This document shows positions 44,643-52,920 of a DNA stretch of 64,000 bases, piece after piece (within the stretch, counting starts at the first letter, position 1; every line of letters begins with the position of its first letter). Below the pieces are notes generated by a model. It saw nothing but the letters and a program-made list of their open reading frames with translations. It did no database searches and was not told the DNA's origin. The stretch is from Austropuccinia psidii (Eukaryota > Basidiomycota > Pucciniomycetes > Pucciniales > Sphaerophragmiaceae): assembly GCA_023105745.1 (NCBI GenBank), contig JALGQZ010000009.1, positions 46,033,967 through 46,097,966 on the forward strand, written 5' to 3'. The position numbers were made by a program, and so were the translations under genes.

Positions 44643-46338
44643 GTATCCCCCTCTTGAAACTGGTGGGCTCCTGAACACCATAATACCCTGCCATTGTTGA
44701 GTGGCATCTCACTACCCCACACAATTCTTTGAAAGGTTTTCTTTTGACCATTATCTCGAAATCCTTCTCCATCTCTTCTCTGTCAATTAAATTTATTCCC
44801 CCCTTCTTTAACTTTGAGTAAATACCCCACTTTGAACTATTCTTTCTTCTGATTGAAACAACTGACGTCCTTGGGGCATGGCCTTGGGTTGTATCCCAAA
44901 ATTATGGCCACTGAGCTCTTGTGCTCAAAAAATGGTGCCAGATGAGTATATGAAGTGTACTCATCTGGCCAGCCCAATTGAAGAAAATGATGATGACAAG
45001 AATTCAGGGGTCTTGTCCCCAATGGCCTTCAAAATGCCTCAACCAGCCCTTTATAGTGATTTTGGGCTGGTGCCTTCTCTATGGAGGATCTTGAGGATCC
45101 TTGAATTTATGGCCATTTTGGCCTTTTTTGGATCCTTGGTGTCTTTGGGTGAAACTTTGGTCCATGGCCTTTTATGGCCAAATTGTGGTTTTTTGCAAAT
45201 TTCTGGCCCTTTTGGCCTTTTGGAGTCTTTGGGGTCTTACGGTCCGCGGGCCGTAGGCCGTGGTCTGCGGTCTGCGGTCCGTGGGGGTTATTGGAAGCCC
45301 CCAGGGCCCAAATTTGCTGGGGACCTAAAATGGCCCAAAAAAGAAGGTTTCACCTTATATGGCCTGGACCCATTGGTGGGGTCCAGGACCACCAAACCCT
45401 GGCCTTCCCCAAAGTTGCAGGGGAGGCCCTGGGTGATGACTCCAGCCCCCAAAGGGGCCTTGGACCTTGACATTGAGAGGTTTTGAGGGGGGCCATGATT
45501 GACTTGTGGCCCAATTCCCTTGAGGTCGAACTTTTGATTTGACATGGACTTGACGATTTGGGTGGAGTGAAATCCAGTGTCTTGTTCCTGTTTACAGTTG
45601 GTTTGACTCCTATTCATGCTCTCATAACAACTAATAAATGAGATAAAATAAAATGATTAAAATAATAAAGGCACCTCCCAATACGTGATTTGGAAGGGGA
45701 TGCTGCTGCTTCCAATGAAATAAAAAGAAATTATACGAGTAAAGAAAGAAAAGAAATGAGAGTAAAGAAAGAAATAAAGAAAAATCCTGATGGTTGGTCC
45801 TTCTTGTGGTGAGCTGCTTGATTTTGGCCAATAAGTGTCTGAAAAATGAAAACCAAGCATTTTGATGCTCACAGAGTGGCCAAGGTAATGTTTTACAAGA
45901 AGTAGAACCCTCAGGGATGCATACCAGGAGATGGAACTTACTTTCATAACTTCCACTCCCCACCAAGCACCATAAAATTGAAAAGAATTGCCATAAATGA
46001 CTTCTGAGATGAATTGCCATAAATGACTTGAAGATGAATTGCCATAAATGACTTAAAGTAATGAATGTCTTGAATTATGATGATTGGCATAAAATGAAAT
46101 GATAAATAAAGAAAGAAATGAAAAATAAAGAAGAAAACATTGGGACATATCTTGATAAGGTCCAAATGGAGGGTATTGATGTTGTATGCTTCCTGAACCT
46201 GTCCAAAGAAATGACAAGTGCTCACAAAGTGGCCAAGGTGATGCTTACAACAACATATGGGTAGAATACCCCCTTAAAGGTGCATGCCAGGAGAGGAACT
46301 TACTTTCATAACTTCTTCTCCCCACCAAGCACCATAAA
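44643..46338 (-). other. C long 3' noncoding region
   Basis: These 1.7 kb lie between the pol stop and the 3' LTR. The region contains the polypurine tract (44643-44655) and a GC- and CpG-rich block (45236-45292) built from GGTC(C/T)GCGG-like units. A tract of three GAATTGCCATAAATGACTT copies lies at 45985-46054. A duplicated block of about 110-119 bp (45867-45976 and 46220-46338) ends at the pol stop codon. Open frames here are low-complexity (for example 44878-45486) and show no domain. I treat it as untranslated. Confidence 0.7.
45867..46338. repeat. Duplicated block and tandem repeats after C pol
   Basis: The two block copies share GCTCACA(G/A)AGTGGCCAAGG and CTTACTTTCATAACTTC, then CCCCACCAAGCACCATAAA. 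Between them, GAATTGCCATAAATGACTT recurs at 45985, 46011 and 46036. Confidence 0.75.
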
Positions 46339-49300
46339 TCAAACTCTTGAGGTATTTGGACCAGGCTTGTCTGGATACAATGAATGGAAATCCTTGACAA
46401 GATCTGGTGAGTTGGTAAGGTTTGAAGCTGGTTCCCAAGTGGTTCTTTCTGGGTCTTCACTGAATCCTTTCCACTCTACAAGATACCATAATTTACCTCT
46501 TTTGAGTTTTGAGTCCAGAACCTGAGCCACTTCCCATTCTTCTTGCTCCTCCACTAAAACTGGTGGTGGTGGCAATTGGTGACGATTTGGGATAGTTGAA
46601 TGCTTGGCTGGCTCTAATAAGGACACATGGGATACAGGGTGAACTGTCTTCCATTGCTGAGGCAACCTGAGGTGATATGCATGGCTGCCGATCTTCTTAA
46701 GAACTTCATAGGGTCCCAACCATATTTCTGATAATTTCTTGGTGGGTCTTGTTGTCTTGATGTTCTTGGAAGCCAGCCATACTTTGTCCCCAGGTTGGAA
46801 ATCAGGTGGAATTTCCCTATTTCTATCTGCATACTTCTTGAATCTCCTTATTGCTGACTCTAATTCCTCTTTGACAACTTGCTGTACTGATTGGAGTTTT
46901 GTTGATAACTTTCCAGCAGGTGAGTCTTGAGAAATATGGATTGAGTCAAAGCTGGGATTTCTTCCATAAATGGTGAAAAAAGGTGATTGCTTGGTTGATG
47001 AATGTTCTGCATTATTATAGGTAAATTCAGCCAGAGGGAGCCAGGTGTACCAGTCATCTTGATGATAGCTGACATACATCTGAAGGTACTGTTTTAGTAT
47101 CTGATTTACCCTCTCTGTCTGTCCATCTGTTTCAGGGTGAAAGGCAGTTGAAAGATCTCTTGATATCTTGAGCTGCTGACACAATTGAGTCCAGAATGAC
47201 GAAACAAATAAGGAACCTCTATCACTAACAATACTTACTGGAAGACCATTTTTGGAAAATACATGACTAATGAAGATTTGAGCTAAGTCCAGTGCAGTGA
47301 TTGATCCATAAGTTGGAATGAATATTGCCATTTTTGAGAATCTGTCTACAATTACTAAGATTGAGTCAAAGTTGTTTGACAGAGGCAATTGAGTGATGAA
47401 GTCCATTGATAAAGAATTCCAAGGACCAGATGGAACTTGAAGAGGCTTGAGTAATCCAAACTTCTTATGGTGGATGTTCTTGTTTCTTGAACATTGCTGA
47501 CATGAGGACACATAGTCCTTGATGATTTGATTCATGCCAGCCCAATAAAAATCCCTCTTGATGAGCTTGAGGGTCTTCTCCTGGCCAGGATGGCCAGCCA
47601 ATGGTGAATCATGATGCCTTTGAAGAATGTCCAATTGAACTTCATGATTGCTTGGAATAACTACTCTATCTTTGAACAATAATAATTTTGCTTGAGGTTC
47701 AAGAGAATAGTCTGGGACTGATTCTTCTCTTGCTAATTTCTTGAGGATCTCCTTATAGACTTTGTCTTGCCATACTTGTCTTTGAATCTGATCAACTAAA
47801 TCTGAGAAAATTTCCACTTTGATTGAGAAGAATCTTGACTCTTGAATTCCATCTTGCTTAAGTATCTGATGAAAATTATGAGGATTCTTGCTGATGAAGT
47901 CCACCCCCCTCTCTGGGTACACGTTGTCCCGACGTGACAAGGCATTTGGCAAAGTGGCCAGCCTTCCTGGGCTGTAAGTGATAGTGAAATGAAATTCTGA
48001 GAGAAATTCAGCCCAACGGGCCTGACGACGAGTAAGAACTTTGTAAGACATGAAAAACTGCAAGGAAGAGTGGTCTGTCAAGACCTCAAAAGGATTGGAA
48101 AGAGAAAGAAGAAATGCCCTCCAGCGCTTGAGAGCCCAAGCTATGCCAAGGAGATCCTTGTCATGAACTTCATAGTTGAGTTCAGCTGGTAAGAGCTTGC
48201 GACTATCAAATGCAATGGGATGCTTTCCAGAGTCATTCACCTGACTCAGTACAGCGCCCAATGCATAATCAGAAGCATCAGTCTCTACAATAGTAGGTAG
48301 AGATGGGTTGAAATGGGATAAGATAGGAGCAGAGGTGAAAGCTTCTTTGAGTGCTTGAAACTGACTATAAGCTTCCTCATTGAAGATGAAAGGAGAATCT
48401 TTTTTGAGAAGGGAAGTGAGAGAAGTGATTTTTTTGGAATAATTTTTAATGAAACGACGATAAAAATTGGCAAAGCCAAGAAAGGATTGAAGAGCCTTGA
48501 TGTTTTTGGGCTGAGGCCAATTGAGGATTTGCTGAACTTTTGAAGAATCCATCTTGAGGCCATCACTTGAAACAACATAGCCCAAGTATTCCACACTTGA
48601 GGCATGGAATACACACTTTGAGGCTTTAGCAAACAAATTATTGTCTCTCAGTCTTTGGAGAACAGAGGCCACATGTTTAACATGTTCATCCAAAGAGCCA
48701 GAGAAGACCATAATATCATCTAAGTACACTACAACAAAAACATCCAAAAAATCTGCAAAGATATCATTTACTAGATTTTGGAAGGAAGCAGGAGCATTGG
48801 TCAAACCAAATGGCATGACCAAATACTCATAACTGCCATATTTGGTTCTGAAGGCAGTTAAGTGCTCATCCCCCTCTTTGATTCTCAGAAGGTTATATGC
48901 ACCACGCAAATCTATCCTGGAGAAGATAGTGGAACCGTTGAATACGGTAAGAAGCTGGTTCATAGGAGGAACAGGGTATCTGTTCTTCCTAGTGACATCA
49001 TTGAGTTTGCGGTAGTCAACACACAAACAAAGACCTCCATCCTTTTTCTTGACAAAAAGGACAGGTGCTCCTGTTGAAGAGGAGCTTAGTCTAATGAAAC
49101 CTTTCTCTAAATTCTCTGAAATGTAGGCCTGCAGTGTTTCTGACTCTTGATTTGATAATGAGTAGATAACACCAATTGGAGGTAGAAGACCCTCCAATTC
49201 AATATGGTGATCACAGGCGCGGTGTGGAGGAAGTTTCTCTGCTTTCACCTTGGAGAATACATCCAAATATTGGTGATAAGCAGGAGGAACAACCTTCAAC

Positions 49301-50052
49301 ACAGTTTCAATTTCTTCTGGCTCTTCCTCCTCATCCCACTGCTCCTCCAGGGATGCATGAAAAGATAAGGGAGGAAGTTCCATATCCCCTTGAAAGAGAT
49401 GAAGTGAAGATCTGGCAACATCTTCTCCAACATCCTGTATCTCTTTGAAGACTTCATCTCTTGATGGAAGTAATGACTGAGAGGGAATAATGGAAGGGAT
49501 ATGGACAGAAGAAGGAAGGGAAGGTGTCTTAAGTTCACCGACCAGAGCAACACTGTTGACAGCAGTGGCTAAGTCATTACTAGCAGAAGGAATAATACCA
49601 CTAGAATCCTTATGATTAGAATCATAGGTGATCAATCCATTTTTCCAATCAATAATGGGATTAAAATGGTAAAGGAAATCATAGCCCAATATCAGGTCTT
49701 CTCCTTTGGGTGAATCTATGATAAAGAAGTCCCATTCAAAGCTTTGGAAGGAAGGCAAGTCAACTACCCACTTGGTATAATGGGTGATGAACAAGGCAGG
49801 GGATTCGTTAGAATCCAAAATGAAAAGAGGAATCTTTTCAGGGAGCTCTGACAGAGTCAATGAGTACTTGAGAACAAAATTCTTTGCAATAAAAGAGTTT
49901 TTAGCACCAGAATCAATGAGAATACTATAAAAAATATCAGAGACAGAAGAGAAAATAAGAAATTTTAAAGATTTCTTGACACTAGTATTCAGAGTGCACA
50001 ATTGTGCTCTTGAAGGAAATAAGTGAGAACCATTGAACACATCATGATTCCC
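46339..50052 (-). CDS. pol: C Pol: protease, RT, RNase H, integrase, chromodomain
   Basis: The open frame on the minus strand has no ATG near its beginning. It is entered from gag by a -1 shift (GGG AAA AGC CTG...). Counted from codon 50040, the retropepsin motif is LIDSGAKNSFI at ~43. RT has LCVDYRKLNDVTRKNRYPVP and YLDDIMVFS (~439). RNase H has ETDASDYALGAVLSQ (~586). Integrase has the HHCC finger from RHHDSPLAGHPG to CQQCSRNK (~805-845), then the core DFITQLP (~880), SDRGSLF (~939) and FHPETDGQTERVNQ. The canonical chromodomain (EEWEVAQVLDSKLKRGKLWYLVEWKGF...TWEP) is at ~1165-1225. Length and order are those of a chromovirus. All catalytic residues I can check are present and there is no internal stop. 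The minus-strand stop is TGA at 46339-46341. Confidence 0.95.
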   Translation of the reverse strand, partial: GNHDVFNGSHLFPSRAQLCTLNTSVKKSLKFLIFSSVSDIFYSILIDSGAKNSFIAKNFVLKYSLTLSELPEKIPLFILDSNESPALFITHYTKWVVDLPSFQSFEWDFFIIDSPKGEDLILGYDFLYHFNPIIDWKNGLITYDSNHKDSSGIIPSASNDLATAVNSVALVGELKTPSLPSSVHIPSIIPSQSLLPSRDEVFKEIQDVGEDVARSSLHLFQGDMELPPLSFHASLEEQWDEEEEPEEIETVLKVVPPAYHQYLDVFSKVKAEKLPPHRACDHHIELEGLLPPIGVIYSLSNQESETLQAYISENLEKGFIRLSSSSTGAPVLFVKKKDGGLCLCVDYRKLNDVTRKNRYPVPPMNQLLTVFNGSTIFSRIDLRGAYNLLRIKEGDEHLTAFRTKYGSYEYLVMPFGLTNAPASFQNLVNDIFADFLDVFVVVYLDDIMVFSGSLDEHVKHVASVLQRLRDNNLFAKASKCVFHASSVEYLGYVVSSDGLKMDSSKVQQILNWPQPKNIKALQSFLGFANFYRRFIKNYSKKITSLTSLLKKDSPFIFNEEAYSQFQALKEAFTSAPILSHFNPSLPTIVETDASDYALGAVLSQVNDSGKHPIAFDSRKLLPAELNYEVHDKDLLGIAWALKRWRAFLLSLSNPFEVLTDHSSLQFFMSYKVLTRRQARWAEFLSEFHFTITYSPGRLATLPNALSRRDNVYPERGVDFISKNPHNFHQILKQDGIQESRFFSIKVEIFSDLVDQIQRQVWQDKVYKEILKKLAREESVPDYSLEPQAKLLLFKDRVVIPSNHEVQLDILQRHHDSPLAGHPGQEKTLKLIKRDFYWAGMNQIIKDYVSSCQQCSRNKNIHHKKFGLLKPLQVPSGPWNSLSMDFITQLPLSNNFDSILVIVDRFSKMAIFIPTYGSITALDLAQIFISHVFSKNGLPVSIVSDRGSLFVSSFWTQLCQQLKISRDLSTAFHPETDGQTERVNQILKQYLQMYVSYHQDDWYTWLPLAEFTYNNAEHSSTKQSPFFTIYGRNPSFDSIHISQDSPAGKLSTKLQSVQQVVKEELESAIRRFKKYADRNREIPPDFQPGDKVWLASKNIKTTRPTKKLSEIWLGPYEVLKKIGSHAYHLRLPQQWKTVHPVSHVSLLEPAKHSTIPNRHQLPPPPVLVEEQEEWEVAQVLDSKLKRGKLWYLVEWKGFSEDPERTTWEPASNLTNSPDLVKDFHSLYPDKPGPNTSRV

Positions 50053-50067
50053 ACTCAGGCTTTTCCC
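50023..50067 (-). promoter_or_regulatory. C -1 programmed ribosomal frameshift signal
   Basis: In gag frame the mRNA reads CAG GGA AAA GCC TGA. This contains the X XXY YYZ heptamer G GGA AAA (50061-50067), one codon before the gag stop. Six bases downstream GTGGGAA (50054-50048) can pair with TTCTCAC (50029-50023) around an 18-base loop, including one G-U pair. Slipping back one base opens the pol frame without a stop. This would set the Gag to Gag-Pol ratio. Confidence 0.75.
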
Positions 50068-51416
50068 TGCTTGCTAGGGAAGCCTCTGGATGATGACCCA
50101 GGCTTGTTCTGAGGTCTCTTGAAGCATTTTTCAATTGGGTGCTTTCCACCACAATAAGTACACAACCCCTCTTTAATCCTCCTCTCCTTTTCACAACTGA
50201 TTAATTTATTGTCCTTATTGAGGAGAGCAGCATGGGGCTTGTCCTTTGAAGCTTGAAATTGTTTGCCCTTCTTGTTCTTCTTCTGGTGAGACCTCTTTGA
50301 AGATGAGTTTTGAGGAGGCCTAGATTGATTGGATCCAATGACTGGAGGCTTCTTCTCTTGATTGCCACCCTTTTCTTTTTGCCTCTCATGATATCTTGTG
50401 TCTAATTCTAAGGTGACATCCATAAGTTCTTGAAGAGTATCAAAAGTTCCAGGGTGAGAAGCCAACTGATCCAATAATCTTGATGCCAATCCTCTTCTGT
50501 AAACATGGATATAAGCTCTTTCCCCCCAATCTCCAATTCTTGACATTAAGCTTCTGAAATTTGCAATGTACAAGGAGACATGACCACTTTCCTTCATCCT
50601 CAAATTGTCCAACTCTTGTTCAGCTTTCCTGACTTCATTGGGGTCACCAAACAGAGTGAATAATTGAGATTCAAACAATGGCCAATTATTGAGGAGGTAG
50701 GAAGGGTCTTCATTGGAAATATTTGAGAGGTAAGGTTCAATCCACTTGCCAGCTCTACCAGTAAGAAAAGAAGTTGAGTACAAAACCTTCTTCCTGTCAG
50801 AGAAGAAGTTTGCTGGATCATTATGGAAAATTAGTTGACAGGATTGGATAAATCCTCTCAGCTTATGAGCTTGAGTACCATCAAAAGAATCAGGTGCCTT
50901 CATGGATGGAGTCTTGAAAGCAGGGGCTTTGAAATTGTCCCTGGGAGCAACCGCTTGAGTGAGTTGCCCCATGAATTGAGTCATCTGCTCCATCATCTTG
51001 AGGAGACTTGGATCAGTTTGAGAGACAAGAGGTTGACTAGAAAGGGCTAGATTAGAACCCTGAGGCACCTCTGGAGCATTTGCCAAGGCATCTGCCACTT
51101 CAGTTTCCCCAGAATCTTCCTCTTCCACAGACGCTTCCCCCTCTTCATCTTCAACTTCCCCTTGTCTTGCTCTTGCACCTTCAGACATGCCAGGGTAGCC
51201 ACCCAAAAGTCCAGAGAAAGATCTTGATCTTCTAGATTTCATTCCACCTCTTCTTGAGGGTGCTGCTCCTTCCATTGGTGGTCCTCTGTCCAAATTCGCA
51301 CTCAGTTGATGAACTGATGGTGTGCGGCCAAGAGGAGCCCTTGCTGTAGGAGTGAGAACAGCTTGAATTCTTTGGGATCTAGTATTCTTGGCTGGGGGAC
51401 TATGCTGAACTGGCAT
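50055..51416 (-). CDS. gag: C Gag, 453 aa, with CCHC zinc knuckle
   Basis: Starts at ATG 51416 (MPVQHSPPAKNTRSQR) and ends at TGA 50055-50057. The disordered acidic N-terminus (EDEEGEASVEEEDSGETE) is followed by the capsid-like Retrotrans_gag region: APDSFDGTQAHKLRGFIQSC, WIEPYLSNISNEDPSYLLNN, LFTLFGDPN and YIANFRSLMSRIGDW. A basic linker and a CCHC knuckle CTYCGGKHPIEKC close the protein. Gag forms the particle and packages the RNA. Uninterrupted. The start is the only ATG before the conserved region that gives the known rust-type N-terminus MPVQHSPPA. Pol follows in the -1 frame. Confidence 0.95.
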   Translation of the reverse strand: MPVQHSPPAKNTRSQRIQAVLTPTARAPLGRTPSVHQLSANLDRGPPMEGAAPSRRGGMKSRRSRSFSGLLGGYPGMSEGARARQGEVEDEEGEASVEEEDSGETEVADALANAPEVPQGSNLALSSQPLVSQTDPSLLKMMEQMTQFMGQLTQAVAPRDNFKAPAFKTPSMKAPDSFDGTQAHKLRGFIQSCQLIFHNDPANFFSDRKKVLYSTSFLTGRAGKWIEPYLSNISNEDPSYLLNNWPLFESQLFTLFGDPNEVRKAEQELDNLRMKESGHVSLYIANFRSLMSRIGDWGERAYIHVYRRGLASRLLDQLASHPGTFDTLQELMDVTLELDTRYHERQKEKGGNQEKKPPVIGSNQSRPPQNSSSKRSHQKKNKKGKQFQASKDKPHAALLNKDNKLISCEKERRIKEGLCTYCGGKHPIEKCFKRPQNKPGSSSRGFPSKQGKA

Positions 51417-52127
51417 TATGAAAGGAATTAAAATAACTTGATGGTGTTAAGAAGAATAATCAAATTTGGCCAAATCAATCACAATAAATCTTGATGAATC
51501 CTGAGGAATCAATTCAAATCTTGAGGAATCAAATTCAATCAACAGTCAAATCAATTTAATCAATCAAAATCAATTCAAATCAAATATCAATAATCTTGAG
51601 GAACTCAATAATCAATCAATATTCAATCAATAATCAATCAATAAATGTCTTCAATATGAAATCAAGTCTTGAGGAATCAATCAATCAGTTCAAAATCTTC
51701 AGAAATCAATTCAATATCTTGATGAGTCAAATCAAATCAATAATCAAAATCAATTCTTGAGGATCAATCAATATCTTGAGAGTTCAAAGTCAATAAATCC
51801 AATAAATCCTGAATCAATAACCCAAATGAATCCCAATGAATAATCCAATCAATTAAACCAATCAATAATTCCTAGATAAAACCTGAATAAGAACACAGAA
51901 AAATTTGATTGATAAAATAAAATGAAGTGATGAAATGGTCAGCAATGATTAAGAAAGAAGAAGGAATCAATTTTCATATAAGTGAAATGAATGAGATGAA
52001 AATTGATAAAAGAGAAAAATCATAATCATTAAGATCATGAAATCATAAAAAAGATCATAATTGATGAATGAGAGAAATGAATATAAATGAATGAAAAGAA
52101 GAATCAAATATGAGTTAATTAATTTAA
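51417..52127 (-). other. C leader: AATCAATC-rich simple-sequence region
   Basis: These 711 bp lie between the 5' LTR and gag. They consist largely of short repeats of AATCAAT and CTTGAGGAATCAA type (plus-strand reading), with almost no other complexity. No ATG-initiated coding is evident. The first bases after the LTR (TTAAATTAATTAACTC on the minus strand) do not look like an ordinary tRNA primer site starting TGG, so the priming mechanism is unclear. Confidence 0.65.
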
Positions 52128-52888
52128 TGTCACAGGGGCTCTTCGAAGTGAAGAGGGCCTGGCACTCAGTAAACTGGGACTCACTTATGAAGGGCTCAAA
52201 GATATGGTAAGAAGGAACACAATAAAGAGTGTTAAAGATAAATTGCTCAAAGAATAAATATAAGAAAAGCAGCAACAAGAAATAAGAGTAAGAAATAGAA
52301 GAGCCAACCACAAACAAGTCCAAGTCCACTGTTTCAACCTGTCAGAATGGAAAGAGAAGGGTTAATAAGGATATGGCCACCCAACTCATACTGTACAGGC
52401 GAAGAGAGAAAAGGCAAAGACTAACTTAAAATTAAATAATTATAATACCCAATTATAAGGATAAGAATAATTATAAAATGATAAATAAACTAAATTAATT
52501 AACTGGGGAAAAGTCCCCAGGGGGGAGAAAGAGGGGCTGGTATATGTGAGAATCACCAGCCCTGATCCAGAGGAAGAATTTTCATGAGAATATTTGATGA
52601 TTGAATTGAGTCTGGCCAATACAGGTCCTGTACGGCTGTACAGAACCTGTACAAGAGGTGTGGTGTATTTGAGTGATCATACAGTTCCATATTGGTGTAT
52701 TGAAACTGTGTTGGGTGAATCCAACCTGTACAGGTGTTGAAAGGCTGTATTGAGGTACCAAGCTGTATGCATGTCCAGAATGAAGATTGCTGAAATTGAA
52801 TGCTGATACAAATGCTGGATCTGCTGATTTGGGGTGTTTGAGTGGGTGTATGAATGAATACCCTTACCCCTGATGAGTGGTTGTTACA
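52128..52888 (-). repeat. C 5' LTR
   Basis: Partner of 43882-44642. Seen differences are CTTTGAAG/CTTCGAAG, GGAGGG/GAAGGG, GATAAT/GAGAAT, CTGTATTG/CTGTGTTG and AATTCT/AATGCT. The hairpin CTGGGGA/TCCCCAG is at 52503-52520. Confidence 0.95.
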
Positions 52889-52920
52889 ATTACTATTTTC
52901 AAGCTATTTGATCATAAAAT

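Larger units (their letters stand above)
43882..52888 (-). mobile_element. C: intact Ty3/Gypsy chromovirus nested in B2
   Basis: This 9,007-bp minus-strand element has two 761-bp LTRs (43882-44642 and 52128-52888) with about five mismatches by eye, and a 5-bp target duplication ATTAC. Gag (453 codons) and Pol (1233 codons from the first shown residue) are both uninterrupted and joined by a -1 frameshift signal. It is the best candidate for a currently active, autonomous element in the window. Confidence 0.95.

Noticed and set aside
44878..45486. 202-codon open frame in the 3' region of element C
   Set aside because: It is GC-rich low-complexity sequence in a repeat-built noncoding region, with several overlapping frames open on both strands, and no domain.
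45985..46054. CRISPR-like array
   Set aside because: There are only three 19-bp copies with irregular 6-7 bp spacing, in a eukaryotic retrotransposon. It is an ordinary tandem repeat.
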